Both the position numbers and the translations under genes were made by a program. From Chrysopilus asiliformis (Eukaryota > Arthropoda > Insecta > Diptera > Rhagionidae): a DNA stretch of 64,000 nt. Location of the stretch: positions 29,179,684 through 29,243,683 of the forward strand of contig OZ035961.1 in assembly GCA_964034945.1 (NCBI GenBank), written 5' to 3'. This document shows, in pieces, positions 1 to 11,789 of the stretch; within the stretch, counting starts at the first letter, position 1; each line of letters begins with the position of its first letter. The notes beneath the pieces were generated by a model. That model worked only from the letters and a program-made list of their open reading frames with translations. It made no database searches and had not been told where the DNA came from.

Positions 1-2290
1 CATTTCTAAGGTTTATCCTTAGCCCCTTTTTTTTGTTTAGAAAAAGCACAACGGAGAGAAAACACCGAGTGTTGCGTTTGGGAATTTACTTACTGCTCGA
101 AACAAATCCCAGCTCGCGGAATAAACTCAAAATGAAATTTGTCCCAAAAGATTGAATTGAAAACCCCAAAAGTTTAAAGAATCTCAAAATACAAAACCAA
201 AGGCAATAATAAATAATGCTTAAAGTTATGGGTAGAAAAACAATAAATATTAATTAACAAGAAACTCACACCTTAGTAAGCTACGAATAGACTAATTCGC
301 CAGACGATTTAACCTACAAAAAAAATAGTTACCCTATTAACCTTTCAAATTATTATATATATATGTATCTTTCTTCACGAAGACAAAAAAAATTCTTTAA
401 ATCAAGATATTGTGGTACAATTAAATGAATGGATAATTCCAATAGCTTAATCGTATTGGAGTCCACCCGACAAGGAATTACTTTTCGAATTATGAAGGAT
501 GCTCTTCTAATTCAAACTATATAATTAATTATTTCAAAATAAGTGTCTTTAATGTTTTGTTCTATTACTCTCTTTTATTAATCAACATTCATATCTGTAG
601 GGGTGATGCAAGGTACTTCTTTTACGCGACGGTGCAGATCAGTGCACAAAAAAAAACTGACAACAAAAAAAAAAAAAAATGAAGTTCGGAATCAAATTTA
701 CTGTACTATTGATGTCTAAGTAAACATTCGTAGAAAAGGTATCCTTTCATACGGCTTTACTAGAGACTTCGGAAAAACTCTTATCAGATCTCCGATCATC
801 ATACATTACTTTTCAAATTTGAAGCTAATGCGAAAATCGTAGTTGATTTAAAATTTCTTAGTCTCATCCTAGCTTAGAGACAGACACTCTGTGAGCCGCC
901 ATTTACACTCTTAAGACTGGAGAAACTTGTATTCTAACGAAACATCGATATGTTCATCTAACGTCCAGACAGCTCTCCAAGGAATCCCTGGACAGGACAG
1001 GATGCATTAGGAAACCTTCGAGTTCGTTAGCAAACTGACTGAATATTATATGCAAATTGTAGTTGGATGTCTAAATTGGCTTCTGAAATCGGTCGCATAT
1101 GTATATATATCATTTATTTTTGTATTTTATCCGCGCATCGCCTGGTCTTGAGCGAGCGCTGGCCTAGATGGTGTGGGCCTGCTTTTAATGCAAAGAAAAA
1201 AAAAATCTCTACACCTTTCAGCTTGGGCGCCATTTACTGTTAGGAGTTTAGTATGACAATAAAAAGAATTGTCTTCTTGTGAGGGTTGAAACTTTATAAA
1301 AAGATCTCTCGAAGTTGGTTCCTTCAACCCGAATTTCTTTTGCCTTTCCTTTCTTGCTAGGCACGTAGATAGGTTTTTGCCGGCTAAGGCTCGTCGGACC
1401 GGGGGGGATCTTGCAAGTAGGAGAAGCATTACCAACAGATAAAAAAAAAATTTCGTGCCTTCTAAATTCAAGTGCGAAACTTCCTTCAAGCGATCCAAAT
1501 AAACTAGTGAAAAGTATGCAAAATAAAAAAAAAATAAAGAAAAATAAAAAGGAACCGAAACTAAAAAAAAACAACGAAGATGGGACTAAACGCGCATAAA
1601 GAAGTCGCTTGAAGGACTCGACTCCGGAAGCCGACCCGATCGCTCCTCACTGCCCCTTTTACGCGCTAATTAGTTTCCCCTACATCACCCCTCACTCAAA
1701 CTACTTACGAATTCATTACGTCTTTCCCACGCATTAAAGTTTTTCCACTTTTACGTGGCAAATGACTGATTTCTCTACTCATTAAAAGGTCAAAGGTTAT
1801 TGCGACTATACCATGTGACACTAACAAAAATTAAAACCGGTAACTAACAAAAATCATTTATTTACGTTAGGCTGAGATCTCACAGATCATCTAAAATTAA
1901 TTAAATTTAAAATTTAATTTAACTCAAACAATCAAAAAGAAAAATATATAATAATCATGATATACTCTGAGTTCTTAATTCTTAGCAAAAAAAAAAGGAA
2001 AAGGAACGAAATCCATGGGCACTTATAATAATTACCAGAATGGTTTAACTTCTGGGCAGAAGATTGAAATGTTGTAAACAAAAAAATTATTATTTTCTTT
2101 TTTGTCAAGGTACTTACTGCCAATCCTAGATGTCCGCTTCTGGAGTTGTGCACAACTGCAGGCGCTGGCTAAAAGAAGATATAAAAATCACGGTGATTAA
2201 CATTCGATTTTCTGCCAAGATCGAAACCAAAAATTGCAAGAAATCAGGATCTATTGTCTCCCTTTTCTTTTTTTTTCTTTTGACTACGAA
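1..2290. other. Gene-free AT-rich stretch
   Basis: No convincing coding sequence. It holds A and T homopolymer runs (for example near 660-680 and 1440-1560) and short open frames that look like chance. At 1221-1232 the minus strand reads TGGCGCCCAAGC, which resembles the start of a tRNA-Lys primer-binding site and could be a trace of an old LTR element, but no LTR partner is visible. Confidence 0.5.
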
Positions 2291-2309
2291 TTGACCGCTA
2301 GAATCTATT

Positions 2310-2900
2310 GAATTATGCGCTCGCTTTGGTGGGTGAACACGCTGCAGAGCCTTTGGCTCGTCGAAAAGTGGCTGCTGCTACGAATGATGATTGTGCGTCG
2401 CTGGTTACGCCGGGGGCTCCGTAAACACTGTTCCTTCAGAAACGATGAGAATCGCGTCACTTCGCTTGGAGAGGCTTCGCCCTTATCACTGTTTCTTTAC
2501 TCCCTGACGTCTGGATGCAAAAAAAAAAAATGCTTGCCTTCTCGGGGATGGGAGATTTTTTTAATCCGAGCAGCCCGGATCTTTGCGCTAAGATGATCGA
2601 TGGTCAAGATATGTGGCGATTTAAAACAAATCGAAATGTGTCGTCTAGATTCCCTATAGGCTGCTTATCCAGATTGTCCAGGTGGATGATGCAATTCTGA
2701 ATAATGCTCCAACAAAATAACGTGGTCGGTGTTCGGATTGCTTGGCAGGGGAGTATGGAGCTTTTGCCGCTAATTCGTGGAGCAACCGAACCCTCGACCG
2801 ATAAAAGAAAAAGTTTTCCCCTTTTCTATGGAGTGCTGCGAAAAAGAACGGAACGCATGTGTTACTTTATGCGGGAGGCGCTCAACAAAAGAAGATAACA
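2310..2900 (+). other. GC-richer patch, unclassified
   Basis: This block is visibly richer in G and C than its surroundings. Short plus-strand readings look locally protein-like in more than one frame but are broken by stops and by an A-run near 2520. It could be a decayed exon or transposon fragment. I recognise no family, so no function is proposed. Confidence 0.25.
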
Positions 2901-3404
2901 AGAAAATCTCACCTTCCTAACACAACTGGACACCTTTTCTCATAAGTTACATCCAGTGCACTCCCGTTTAACACTTTAAACTATGAAGAATAACAGAATA
3001 AAACTATAAAAACTATCATTGCTGACACCAAAAAAAAAGGGAATATAATTAAGTCTTACCGACGTGTGGTTGGGCGAACTTGACTTGAAAAAATGGTGGC
3101 CGGAATTGGTCCAGTGTGCCATGGAGGCAAAAGAACCGATCCTCGAAATCAATTACCAAAAAAAAAAAAAACGTCAAAAATTACCTCGAATACTTAGTCA
3201 ATAACCCAGTTTTTTTTCTCTATGATTTTCTCGCCATAATTTTGACCGGACTGTATCGATGTTGGTGGGTTTAATTAATGGTTAGATCGAACCGATTTGA
3301 CGCGATGCACCTGATTTGGTTCGAAACTCATATGGCACAATATGTATTCGGATCGTAATTTTATTTATTTATTTATATTTAAATCAACCCCATAACAGAA
3401 TATA

Positions 3405-3715
3405 TACTTGCCTTTGAGATAACCTTCTTAATGCGAGAATCGTAGTCAACGGCCCCAAAAACTCCCTGAAAAGATTTTTTTCCGGAAAACTTGAGAAAAA
3501 GGATAATCACTTTATCCTTCCAGGACCTACCCTTATACTTACAAGGACCAAGTAGTGAAAATATTGTATTGTCATTGGACCTACGTATGTGTGCAAACTT
3601 TCAAGTCCATCAGATAAGTGGAAGTGTCTGAAAATTAGATTGCAAGATTTTACCCTGACAGACAATCAAACATACATACAAACAGATACACAGATACTTT
3701 TAAAAATGGAGCCCC
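3405..3715 (+). repeat. Interspersed repeat family D, copy 1
   Basis: The segment contains 'ttatcctt..ag' blocks, a 'ccggaaaa' stretch and the tail 'attgtattgtcattggacc'. These are shared with 8132-8535 (same orientation) and with the reverse complement of 48290-49130. It ends in a run of short 'acag' and 'acat' units. The family is degenerate and no protein is visible. Confidence 0.6.
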
Positions 3716-6387
3716 GCTTGGATTCCGGCGGGGTCCAAGCAAGGTTTTATTTTTTTAGGTCGCAAGAGTGACCGACTGATGGGGTACCCTTTTGTACCCA
3801 AAATCCACAAAAATCCGCAATGAGTAATTCAGGATAAAAATTTAGTTTCCGGGAACCCAGGGACAACATACTCAAATCCGAGACAGTTCTGGTTAATCCG
3901 AAACAGTTCTGGTTAATCCGAAACAGATTGTTAAAGTAACCTGAGGTAAAAAGAAGAATGAAATGAATATTAATGTACTGCAGAGATATGTAAAACCACA
4001 TTCTGATATCTTTTTGTCTTGTTTGAAACAAATTCTAAAAAAATCACAAAAAAACTTTGAGAAGGACGAAAAACATGTTGAAAAAAAATTCGCGTACCCT
4101 ATGTTTTAACCTAATTTATCATGAATTTAACTGCAAATTTTCATGAAATACCATATAACCGTTTCTTAGTTTAAACAAACCAAAATTTAGATTTTTTTAC
4201 CATCCCTCATAGACCAAAAACGCGAAAAAATCCATAAAATACTCGGTGTTAAATATATATTTTATGTAAATAAATAAAACTTGAAGTGTTAATTTATTAA
4301 ACATTACGTTGGCAATACTGTCATTCTACCTTCCATCTAAAGAATTGACAGCGATTTGGGCGGACACATTTTATTTCAGTTGTAAGTAAATTTTAATTAC
4401 AGTGAATTTATAAAAGTTAACAAAAACATTCATTCTAAAACGTGGAAAATTTATTAGAATCGTTTTACAAAGGTTAGCGGTGAATAAATTTATATACTAT
4501 AGCGATGAGTAATTAAACAAAAAGAAAAACTGAAGTGAGTGGGAAGATTGTTTTAAAACCGTAGTTGATGTTAGATTTTTTTTTAATAATGCTTTTGATA
4601 AAAAATGTAATCGAAATGCCTTATTATCAATATTGTCAACCCACAACATCATTGAAATATTTAGGGCAAAAATGGTGTGTCGCCTACGACACGCTCTTTT
4701 CAAATCAGCAAAATCCTCGTCCATGTCAACCTTTTTGTTAAACAAAATAAGCAAAAAAAAAAAAAGAAATATTATTAAAACCCTGTTAAATGTTCTCGTT
4801 TGTACTCATAAATTATTCCTATTCTGACAAAATATTAAAAACACGTAATAATAAATATAAAAAAAAATCAATAAAAAATTCAAATTTTGCATGGGCAAAA
4901 TATACAGCTTTATGAGGTATTCTCACGGAATTTCTTAACAAAAACAGATTTCGGTTTCGTGTTATTAAAGCCATTAAAATAGACTAAAGCATATCACAGG
5001 AAAATTCAGACTGTACTGTACATACATAATGTATTTTAGATGGTATTTAGCTGACCTCATCAAAGGGAAAATTGTAAAACGAGCATGGAATGACGTTTGT
5101 TTCCTGCACTTTACTAACGAAAAATATATACATTTCTATGATAGAAGTAGCAACATATGTTCGTACAACACTCCAAAATTATCATATAAATTGGTCTACG
5201 AATTTCGTATACATACTTTAAAAATAATTTATCCTAAAGCCATTGTTGCTAAATGCGGTAATAGTTTTAGTTGGTACACTACATGTTTAAATATGTATGG
5301 CTTACATAAGAAAATTGATTTAATGCTAAAATTTACTATTCTACGCAAGATCATAAATGGACTAACAATGTTTCCACAGCTATTAATCCTTGTCAAATTA
5401 TTCTTACATCTTTACTTTGTTTTTTATTTATAGGGAACATCAGTTTTAATAGGCCTAATCACATGTGAAAAACTTTTTTTTTTCAAGATTCTGTGATTAC
5501 AAAATATGATTGCCGATTTTCTTGAAAGGGTACTACTTGTCAAAAGTGCAAGTAAATCAAGTGGCGAATTTCTTTCAAAAATTTATTGATTTGAGCGCGC
5601 ACTGTGCTGGTAAGCATGTGCAATAGTGCTAAAGTGGTAATTAGAATTTTTGGAACATGTGAAAACCAAAACTGGTGCGCACATCAAAGACTACTTCTAA
5701 GTTTCACATGCTTCAAAAACTCACTTACGCATAACTTCACATGATTTTCATCGCAGTGTGCGCCTGCATTTAGACCCTTAACAGCACATTTTTTTAGCCA
5801 ATTTCAGACTGGTCGTTTACGGATTGATGGGGCGCTAAATAAGGCTTTGCCCGTACAGTATGTCATACTTTCAAGGGTAGGGGAAGAACAGAGTTTCTGT
5901 TAGTGCGCCGGTGGTACTGAACCCCATGCAAAAAATTGCGGAAGTGTGGAAGAAGCGGATATTCGAAAATCCCACTATCGGTGTGACGTATTTTATGGTC
6001 AGCTCTTAAGATAATTTGAAGCTAAATTAATACCATCATCGCTTTCCTGTCCCTGAAAACTTGAAAACAGCTGGTGACGTTTCAAATCTTTTACTCCGAT
6101 TGAAATATAGCATTTATGTTATTCTTTAAAAGATCATGAAAACGCTTTTATTAAATGCTTCACACTGGTTTGCGTGCTAATTGTACAAGTGTTTTTGTGT
6201 GTTAAAATATGTATCTATCTGACATAACTGGGGTGAGAAACAAAATTTTTTATGCGTTCATATTTCAACAAAATAGCTGACAGTTGATGATTTATTTATA
6301 GCCCTTTTCGTTTTAGGTCAAAAATTGAGGTCAAGCTGTGATGGAATGACAAAAATATCTAAAAGGAAATTAACACTTTTAACACTC
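3716..6387. other. Gene-free stretch with a short tandem repeat
   Basis: At 3876-3927 a 20-bp unit beginning ATCCGAAACAGTTCTGGTTA occurs about two and a half times. Near 5820-6010 there are decayed pieces resembling the terminal-repeat element at 11124-11283. A 134-codon open frame at 5029-5433 has no recognisable motif and composition like its surroundings, so it is not called as a gene. Confidence 0.5.
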
Positions 6388-6390
6388 TAA

Positions 6391-6517
6391 CCCCTAATTT
6401 ATTCACTAGGAGTTAAATCGCCTTAACTCCCTTAACTCACCTTTTACATGGAAAATAACACTAGCTAACTCCCTTAACTCACTAACTCGGCTTAACTCCT
6501 AGTGAATAAATTGGCCG
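6391..6517. mobile_element. Short MITE, TAA duplication
   Basis: Inverted terminal repeats share AATTTATTCACTAGGAGTTAA, split between the left end and the complement of the right end. The 127-bp element is flanked by TAA at 6388-6390 and 6518-6520. A 3-bp TWA duplication is typical of PIF/Harbinger elements. The interior has short 'ttaactccc' repeats and no coding capacity. Confidence 0.65.
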
Positions 6518-6520
6518 TAA

Positions 6521-7680
6521 ATGTTTAAAGAAATCGATAGTTTAAATTGAGAACTCCTTTTGGTAGCATGCGTTTGAATAAATTATTCATTTTCGCGTGT
6601 ATCCCATCAACTAACACAATATTGGATAGAAACGTATTTTGTGTAAATCATTCTTTTTGTAACAAGATTTAGGAATACAGAAACGGAATAACACGACGGC
6701 GACATATTTATGTATGGAAATAAGTGAGTGGTTAATGCGCATCAAAACATGACAAAAGTAGAAAAATGAAAAAAAAGAAACTAAAGGATGTTAGAACAAG
6801 AAATTGTCCTTTACCACCACCACGAACACGACCGCCGCAACGGCACACCGCTACCACTACCATCGTAATCATCAGCATAACAAAACCACCATCATTTCAA
6901 CATTTGACATTAAACGATATCTCGCTTTTATCAATTTATGCTGCGGTATTTTTTGTGAAAATATATCAGTGCGTACAACATATTTCTGTTTGGGTCCCTT
7001 ATTTTCTATAAGAGACATTTTTATATACATTTTGAATGTGTACATGACACGTATAATACATAGGGCCAAGGGATTTATGTGCGATGTGATATGACTTTTA
7101 TGATTTTTTTATTCATACAATTTCTAAAAATATCACATAACGTAAAAAATGAAAAAAAAAACAACCTAGAAATGATTTAGCGTGGATCACTTTTGTTCTT
7201 CTTCTCCTTTTTATGAATACATTTACGTTGTCCTTCGCTTTGGTAAACAACTAAACCAACTGAAACGAATCAATTCGTAATATTGAATAAAGTGAATAGT
7301 TTGTCATATTTGATGAATCCGATGACGGTATTTTATAATCATAGGCAATTAGATATATCTAAATTAAATCTAACAAAGAATAACAACCTACATTTTACTT
7401 GCCTACGTGTATTCACTGCTTATGTAATCAATATACTATAATACGGTTTTCTACAATAAAATCAATTGTTGCTAAGTACTAAATTGTGGTTTTCATGTGG
7501 CCTTTCTAATTTTATCAAAATATATAATTAGTAAAACATGAATAACATCGAATCCACACAATTTTGTTTAGAGCAGAAGTGCAAGAGATATCAGAAAGTG
7601 GGTACAACGGGCAGACGGGGTTTAGGTTTTAGTACACCTAGAGAAATATCAAATAAAAAAATCAAAAAAATTTTTTTTAA
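6521..7680. other. Gene-free AT-rich stretch
   Basis: No recognisable gene or element boundary. Open frames at 6766-7094 are short, overlap in two frames and contain simple 'ccacca' and 'caccgc' runs. They are judged non-coding. Confidence 0.45.
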
Positions 7681-7866
7681 AAAAGCTTTTATTTTAAAAA
7701 AATGCACTAAATAGGAAAAGAATATTTTTTGGGCCCTATGTATCAGAAAAAAGCGAGATAAATATTTATTTTATTTTTTATGCCTTTATCTCGCTTTTAT
7801 TTCTGGTAAACGGTGCCCAAAAATTATTTTTTCCTTTTTAATGCATTTTTTAAATAAAAGCTTTTC
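7681..7866. repeat. Imperfect inverted repeat, foldback-like
   Basis: The left arm (AAGCTTTTATTTTAAAAAAA, ATGCA, GGGCCC, then TATCAGAAAAAAGCGAGATA) pairs with the right arm (TTTATCTCGCTTTTATTTCTG, GTGCCC, ATGCATTTTTTAAATAAAAG). A related inverted-repeat core lies at 48965-49062. No target duplication could be assigned in the surrounding A/T runs. Confidence 0.6.
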
Positions 7867-7959
7867 GAATTTTTTTAAATTTTTATTTTATTTTATTTTT
7901 TTAGTTATTTTTTGATTAATTCGTGTGACTAAACATCCAAAATAATCACATAATCCTTA

Positions 7960-8128
7960 AGGCCTGTGTCCACATGGAAGTTTATTTGCAGAAGTCACTT
8001 CCAGAAGAGATTTCTGGTGTCACAACTTCTGGAAGTTCACTTGCAGTTAGTGTTTCCACGGGAAAAACTTCCAGAAGTCTCTGCTAGAAGCGACTTCTGC
8101 AAATAAACTTCCATGTGGACACAGGCCT
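7960..8128. mobile_element. MITE, PIF/Harbinger-like (TTA duplication)
   Basis: Terminal inverted repeats start AGGCCTGTGTCCACATGGAA, and the right end is the complement over more than 30 bp. The element is 169 bp and is flanked by TTA at 7957-7959 and 8129-8131. It sits inside repeat family D; the related copy near 48930 (minus strand) reads through the site as 'atccttacagga', which gives the empty site. No coding capacity. Confidence 0.75.
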
Positions 8129-8131
8129 TTA

Positions 8132-8535
8132 CAGGTTATCCTTACAGACTTTTTTACTCCAGAATCAGACTCAGCGATCTCAAAACCTCCAGATGAATTT
8201 TTTTCCGGAAAATTTGATAATTACGTTATCCTTACAGAACTTTCCGTTATCCTTACAGATTTCTTAATGTCAGAATCGGATTTAGTGATCCCAAAAGCGC
8301 ACAAAAGAGATTTTTTTTCTGGAAAATTAAAGGAAAATGATAATTGCGTTATCCTTAACAGGACTTATCCTTAAAAGGAAGAAGTAAAGAAAATATTGTA
8401 TTGTCATCGGACTTACGTTTGTGTGCCAAATTTCAAGTGTGTCGGATAAGTGGACGTGGGCCAAAATTTGATTGCCAAGATTTGAATCTTACAAACTGAC
8501 ACCAAAGCAAGCTAATTAAAAGCTTTTAAAAATGC
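8132..8535 (+). repeat. Interspersed repeat family D, copy 2
   Basis: Two internal units of roughly 130 bp each run from 'ttatccttacag' through a 'ccggaaaa' or 'ctggaaaa' block. They are followed by 'gaaaatattgtattgtcatcgg' and a tail 'aaagcaagctaa'. The same order is seen in reverse at 48290-49130. At about 8360 this copy retains the uninterrupted sequence 'gttatccttaacagg', the empty-site counterpart of the piggyBac-like insertion at 48449. Confidence 0.65.
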
Positions 8536-8667
8536 ATTATAATCAATGTAAAACAGTATTGAATTCGATTCTATGACAAAATGCATTGATTACACAACAA
8601 TTTTTCATTGAATTTACAATGGCTGTCATCATAACATTTATGTCATCTCTCATTGAATTTAACTTAA

Positions 8668-9660
8668 CCTTTTTCCGTCCCTCGGGTCTAATTTGGACCA
8701 AACAGAAATTAGTTTCCTTGTAGCTTTAAAAATATTTATATTACGAACCTGAACTTTTTTGACTTTGCCTTATTTATTGTAAACCAGCAATATGCAAAAA
8801 TTTGGTTACTTCCGATTAACCGTTACACTGCTACAAAACTAGTCGCACTAAGGACCTTCGGGTCTAAAATTGCCCAAGGAAGTTATTCGTATAAAAAATG
8901 TTTAATTCCCTTATATTAAATATATTAGTTAGTGTTTGTAAACTATATCTAGAAAACGGAGCTAAGAGCTTTGACCGAACGGTGTGCATCTATAGTAAGA
9001 AATCGATATTGTTGGGTGTCAATTGGGAAAAACTCAACTACCATGTTGGTATTGTATTTCCAAATTTTTGTATGAAGTGATTCTTCTGGTATTTCATCAC
9101 TTATTTTAGAATTGCAGTAAGAATGTTTTAGTTTTCGTTGCTTAGTTTTTGCGATAAATTCCCGAATATATGAAAAAAGATTTGTTACGCGGTATAGTTG
9201 TCTAGTTCTGATTTTTGGCCGCTATTTTCGGGGAGAGTTCATCTTCCGCGATCTGCCAACTGTCAACATCTGACGGAGACCCTTATGCAGTCTACTACAA
9301 AGTCAGCAGCACCGGGAAATGTGCAGGAGGAAATACTAATAAAAAAAGTAGTCGGTGTAGTATTTGCACAAAATCAGATAATAAACATACTTCCAAATGC
9401 ACCATTTGTAGGAGCTTTATCTGCAAAACACATACACACAATATAAGTGAAAATTGCATGAACTAATTTAGAATATTGAGCTACGACTAAATGTAATAGC
9501 CAATGGATCTAGATTTTGTTTTTTTAATTAATTTTATTTAACAAAATTTCGAAAAATATGAAAAAAAACTCGTTTTTTGATTTTTGTATACACTATATCT
9601 CTATGGGTCAAAATAGACCCGAGGAACTTTAGTGTGATTTTTTTTAGGGACGGATTAAGG
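8668..9660 (+). mobile_element. piggyBac-family element, internally deleted
   Basis: The 993-bp element is flanked by TTAA at 8664-8667 and 9661-9664, the hallmark piggyBac target. Ends are CCTTTTTCCGTCCC on the left and the complement CCTTAATCCGTCCC on the right. A subterminal inverted repeat follows (CTCGGGTCTA and TAGACCCGAG). The right part encodes a cysteine-rich piggyBac C-terminal domain in the same orientation. The catalytic DDD core is missing, so it is non-autonomous. Family assignment rests on TTAA plus the cysteine-rich domain. Confidence 0.85.
9215..9466 (+). pseudogene. piggyBac transposase C-terminal cysteine-rich domain (remnant)
   Basis: The frame reads to a stop with the pattern CSIC, KCTIC, FICKTHTH and a final C. 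This matches the C-x2-C ... C-x2-C ... C-x2-H-x-H ... C zinc-binding domain found at the C-terminus of piggyBac transposases, where it helps bind the element ends. It lies about 200 bp from the right end of a TTAA-flanked element, the expected position. The upstream transposase is deleted, so the methionine at 9215 is probably not a native start. Confidence 0.75.
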
Positions 9661-9664
9661 TTAA

Positions 9665-11120
9665 ACTCTAATTCAATTTTACGGACTCATGGTCATTGAT
9701 TTAATGTAAAGGTTTATATAACCAATGATGGTAATATATTGAAATTAAAGTGGTAAAATAAATTAATGTTTTTAAATTGATACAGAAGATGTGACAAAAC
9801 GAAAATTCTCATTTACTGACGATTTATGAAATTGCTCGAGGGAAGTGTTTGTGTTGTTTCGAAAAAATACTTCTTCCTTTCAAATTTTGCAAAAAAAAAG
9901 GAATTATTTTGTTTAAAATGTGAAAACATCGGCCTAAAAAAATTGACAAAAAAAAAATACAAACTAATTTCTAAATGAAGATATGATCTTCAAGACTAAT
10001 ACTTATCAATTCATTTCCTAAAACAATCATTTTTAATTGGATTTTGACAACTGTCGTTATGCGATTTACAAAATTATACCGCCATATTATTTTGGTGTCG
10101 CTTAATTAGGCCACGTCTTGATTTTAATTTCATTTTTAATCAGTTGCAGGGGCAGCATTCCGCAAGTGTGCAATGCGAATGCACAAAATTCTATATCCCA
10201 TTTTGTTTGTAAATTCAATACCCACAAAAATTACATGTTCTTAATTTCCACATGATTTTTAGATTCAAGTGCATAGTTTTTATCCAATCTCATGTTGTGG
10301 ATAGAAATACTTAACATTTTGCTCTCAGTATTCTACTAATGTTATAATCCGTGTCAAAATCTCTTCTGCGATTCAAGAGATATCTGCAAAGGGCGTAAGA
10401 CGGAGGCTGAATTTCGAAAACCCTTACAGTTAATGACACATGATACTCTAAAGTCGGCAATAAAGTTTTGTCAGTAGTTTTTGAGAAAATTTGTCATAAG
10501 AAAAAGCTATTTAAAAACTGTAAATTGTAAAATGACTAAACTCATTACAAAATACAATAAAAGAATTCGGTTTCCTATTCATTGGCATGAGCTTTTTCCT
10601 TTGCATAGATTTTGGAATCCAAATACATTTCAATTCATAAATAAAAACATTTGGAAAGTTGTAATTTCCTGACCGGCACATATATTTCTCAGGTTTTTCA
10701 ATAACCACACGTTTACCAGTGTAGGAATCGAAGATTTAGCCTTTTGTGAATCGAGAAATATTACCTACAATGCATCAATAGTTTGCTGAATAGAAAGTGG
10801 CAGTATTTTATCACCTCGAAACGAGTAAAACGTTTTCAGGAAATGCTTTCTTTGTTGCAGAATAGATATACTACTCCAAGAATTGAACATTCCATTTCTT
10901 TTATCTGAGAAATGTTCATTTTGTTATATTTTGACCCAAATCATTGAGCTTTCGAATGATTGAAATTGCAGTATATAACTTGAACTGTTTGTAACATTCA
11001 AGCACACAACACAAAGGAATTGTGGAATAGGTTGAAATTTTTACTTTTAAAATTCCAAAAAAAAATGTGGTGTGCTAAAGAAAGGGGGGTGTACTTAAAA
11101 AGTTCTTTCTCTACTCGTAC
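9665..11120. other. Gene-free AT-rich stretch
   Basis: No coding sequence or bounded element recognised. The short opposing frames at 10481-10708 overlap on both strands and have no motif. Confidence 0.45.
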
Positions 11121-11123
11121 TAA

Positions 11124-11283
11124 AGGGCTATCCATAAAATACATCACACTTTAAAGGTTGAAGGGGCAGGAGTCTTTAATAGTGAGGCGAAGGTACTAAA
11201 CCCTCCTGATAGGGAAGAGGGCGCGCAAAAAGCATAAAGCCAGAAACTAACGTGACTTTTGACTTTTTTTATGGACAATCCCT
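11124..11283. repeat. Short terminal-inverted-repeat element
   Basis: The left end AGGGCTATCCATAAAATACA and the complement of the right end AGGGATTGTCCATAAAAAAA define a 160-bp element of a kind common in insect genomes. Related decayed ends occur near 5820-6010 and 37690. No clean target duplication was found. Confidence 0.55.
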
Positions 11284-11362
11284 AAGAATGTTGTTAAGAA
11301 TTCCAACTTTTTATCGGTTCTAGCCATTCACAAAACCGCTATTTCTTCCAAAAGCCGTTTAA

Positions 11363-11537
11363 CCCATTAATCCCCACTATTACATATAATATGTAATGCA
11401 AAAATCGCCTTTTTTAAGAGCTTGTCATTTATTTATCTTGCTTGTGGTAGCTATGATATCTATGAGATATCAGAAAGTTTCTCAGTAAAACTACTTCATC
11501 GAAACTTCAATGCTGAAAAGGTCTGGGCGCTAATGAG
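11363..11537. mobile_element. MITE, piggyBac-like (TTAA)
   Basis: TTAA flanks lie at 11359-11362 and 11538-11541. The ends are CCCATTAATCCCCAC and (complement of the right end) CTCATTAGCGCCCAG, about two thirds identical. The 175-bp interior has no coding capacity. The divergent ends make this the weakest of the TTAA-flanked set. Confidence 0.5.
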
Positions 11538-11684
11538 TTAAAAATTAACCGATACAATCAGTCATGCTACTCAAAATTTTGGGCCCTTGCAAAAAATCGT
11601 ACAGATTTAAAATTTTGGTCTCCTAGAAAATGTCTAGAAAGGGTTGTCATTTTAAAGATAATTGACCACTTTGATATTTGAATA

Positions 11685-11787
11685 TCTCGAAACTTAAGGT
11701 TTATTGGTCAATATTTTTTTTTTGAATTCGAGAGAAGCAAATATTATTTTAAAAAAAATATTGACCAATAAACCTTAAGTTTTGAGA
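11685..11787. repeat. Near-perfect hairpin, 37-bp arms
   Basis: The left arm TCTCGAAACTTAAGGTTTAT, continuing TGGTCAATATTTTTTTT, is matched by its complement at 11751-11787 with one mismatch. A loop of about 30 bp separates the arms. It could be a minimal foldback element or, if transcribed, a stable RNA hairpin. No target duplication was assigned. Confidence 0.7.
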
Positions 11788-11789
11788 AT

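Noticed and set aside
1221..1232. Possible tRNA-Lys primer-binding site of a second LTR element
   Set aside because: Only 12 bases, no LTR boundary, no pol sequence and no partner LTR found nearby.
5029..5433. 134-codon open frame
   Set aside because: Hydrophobic AT-rich composition like its surroundings, no motif, no splice or promoter support; likely chance.
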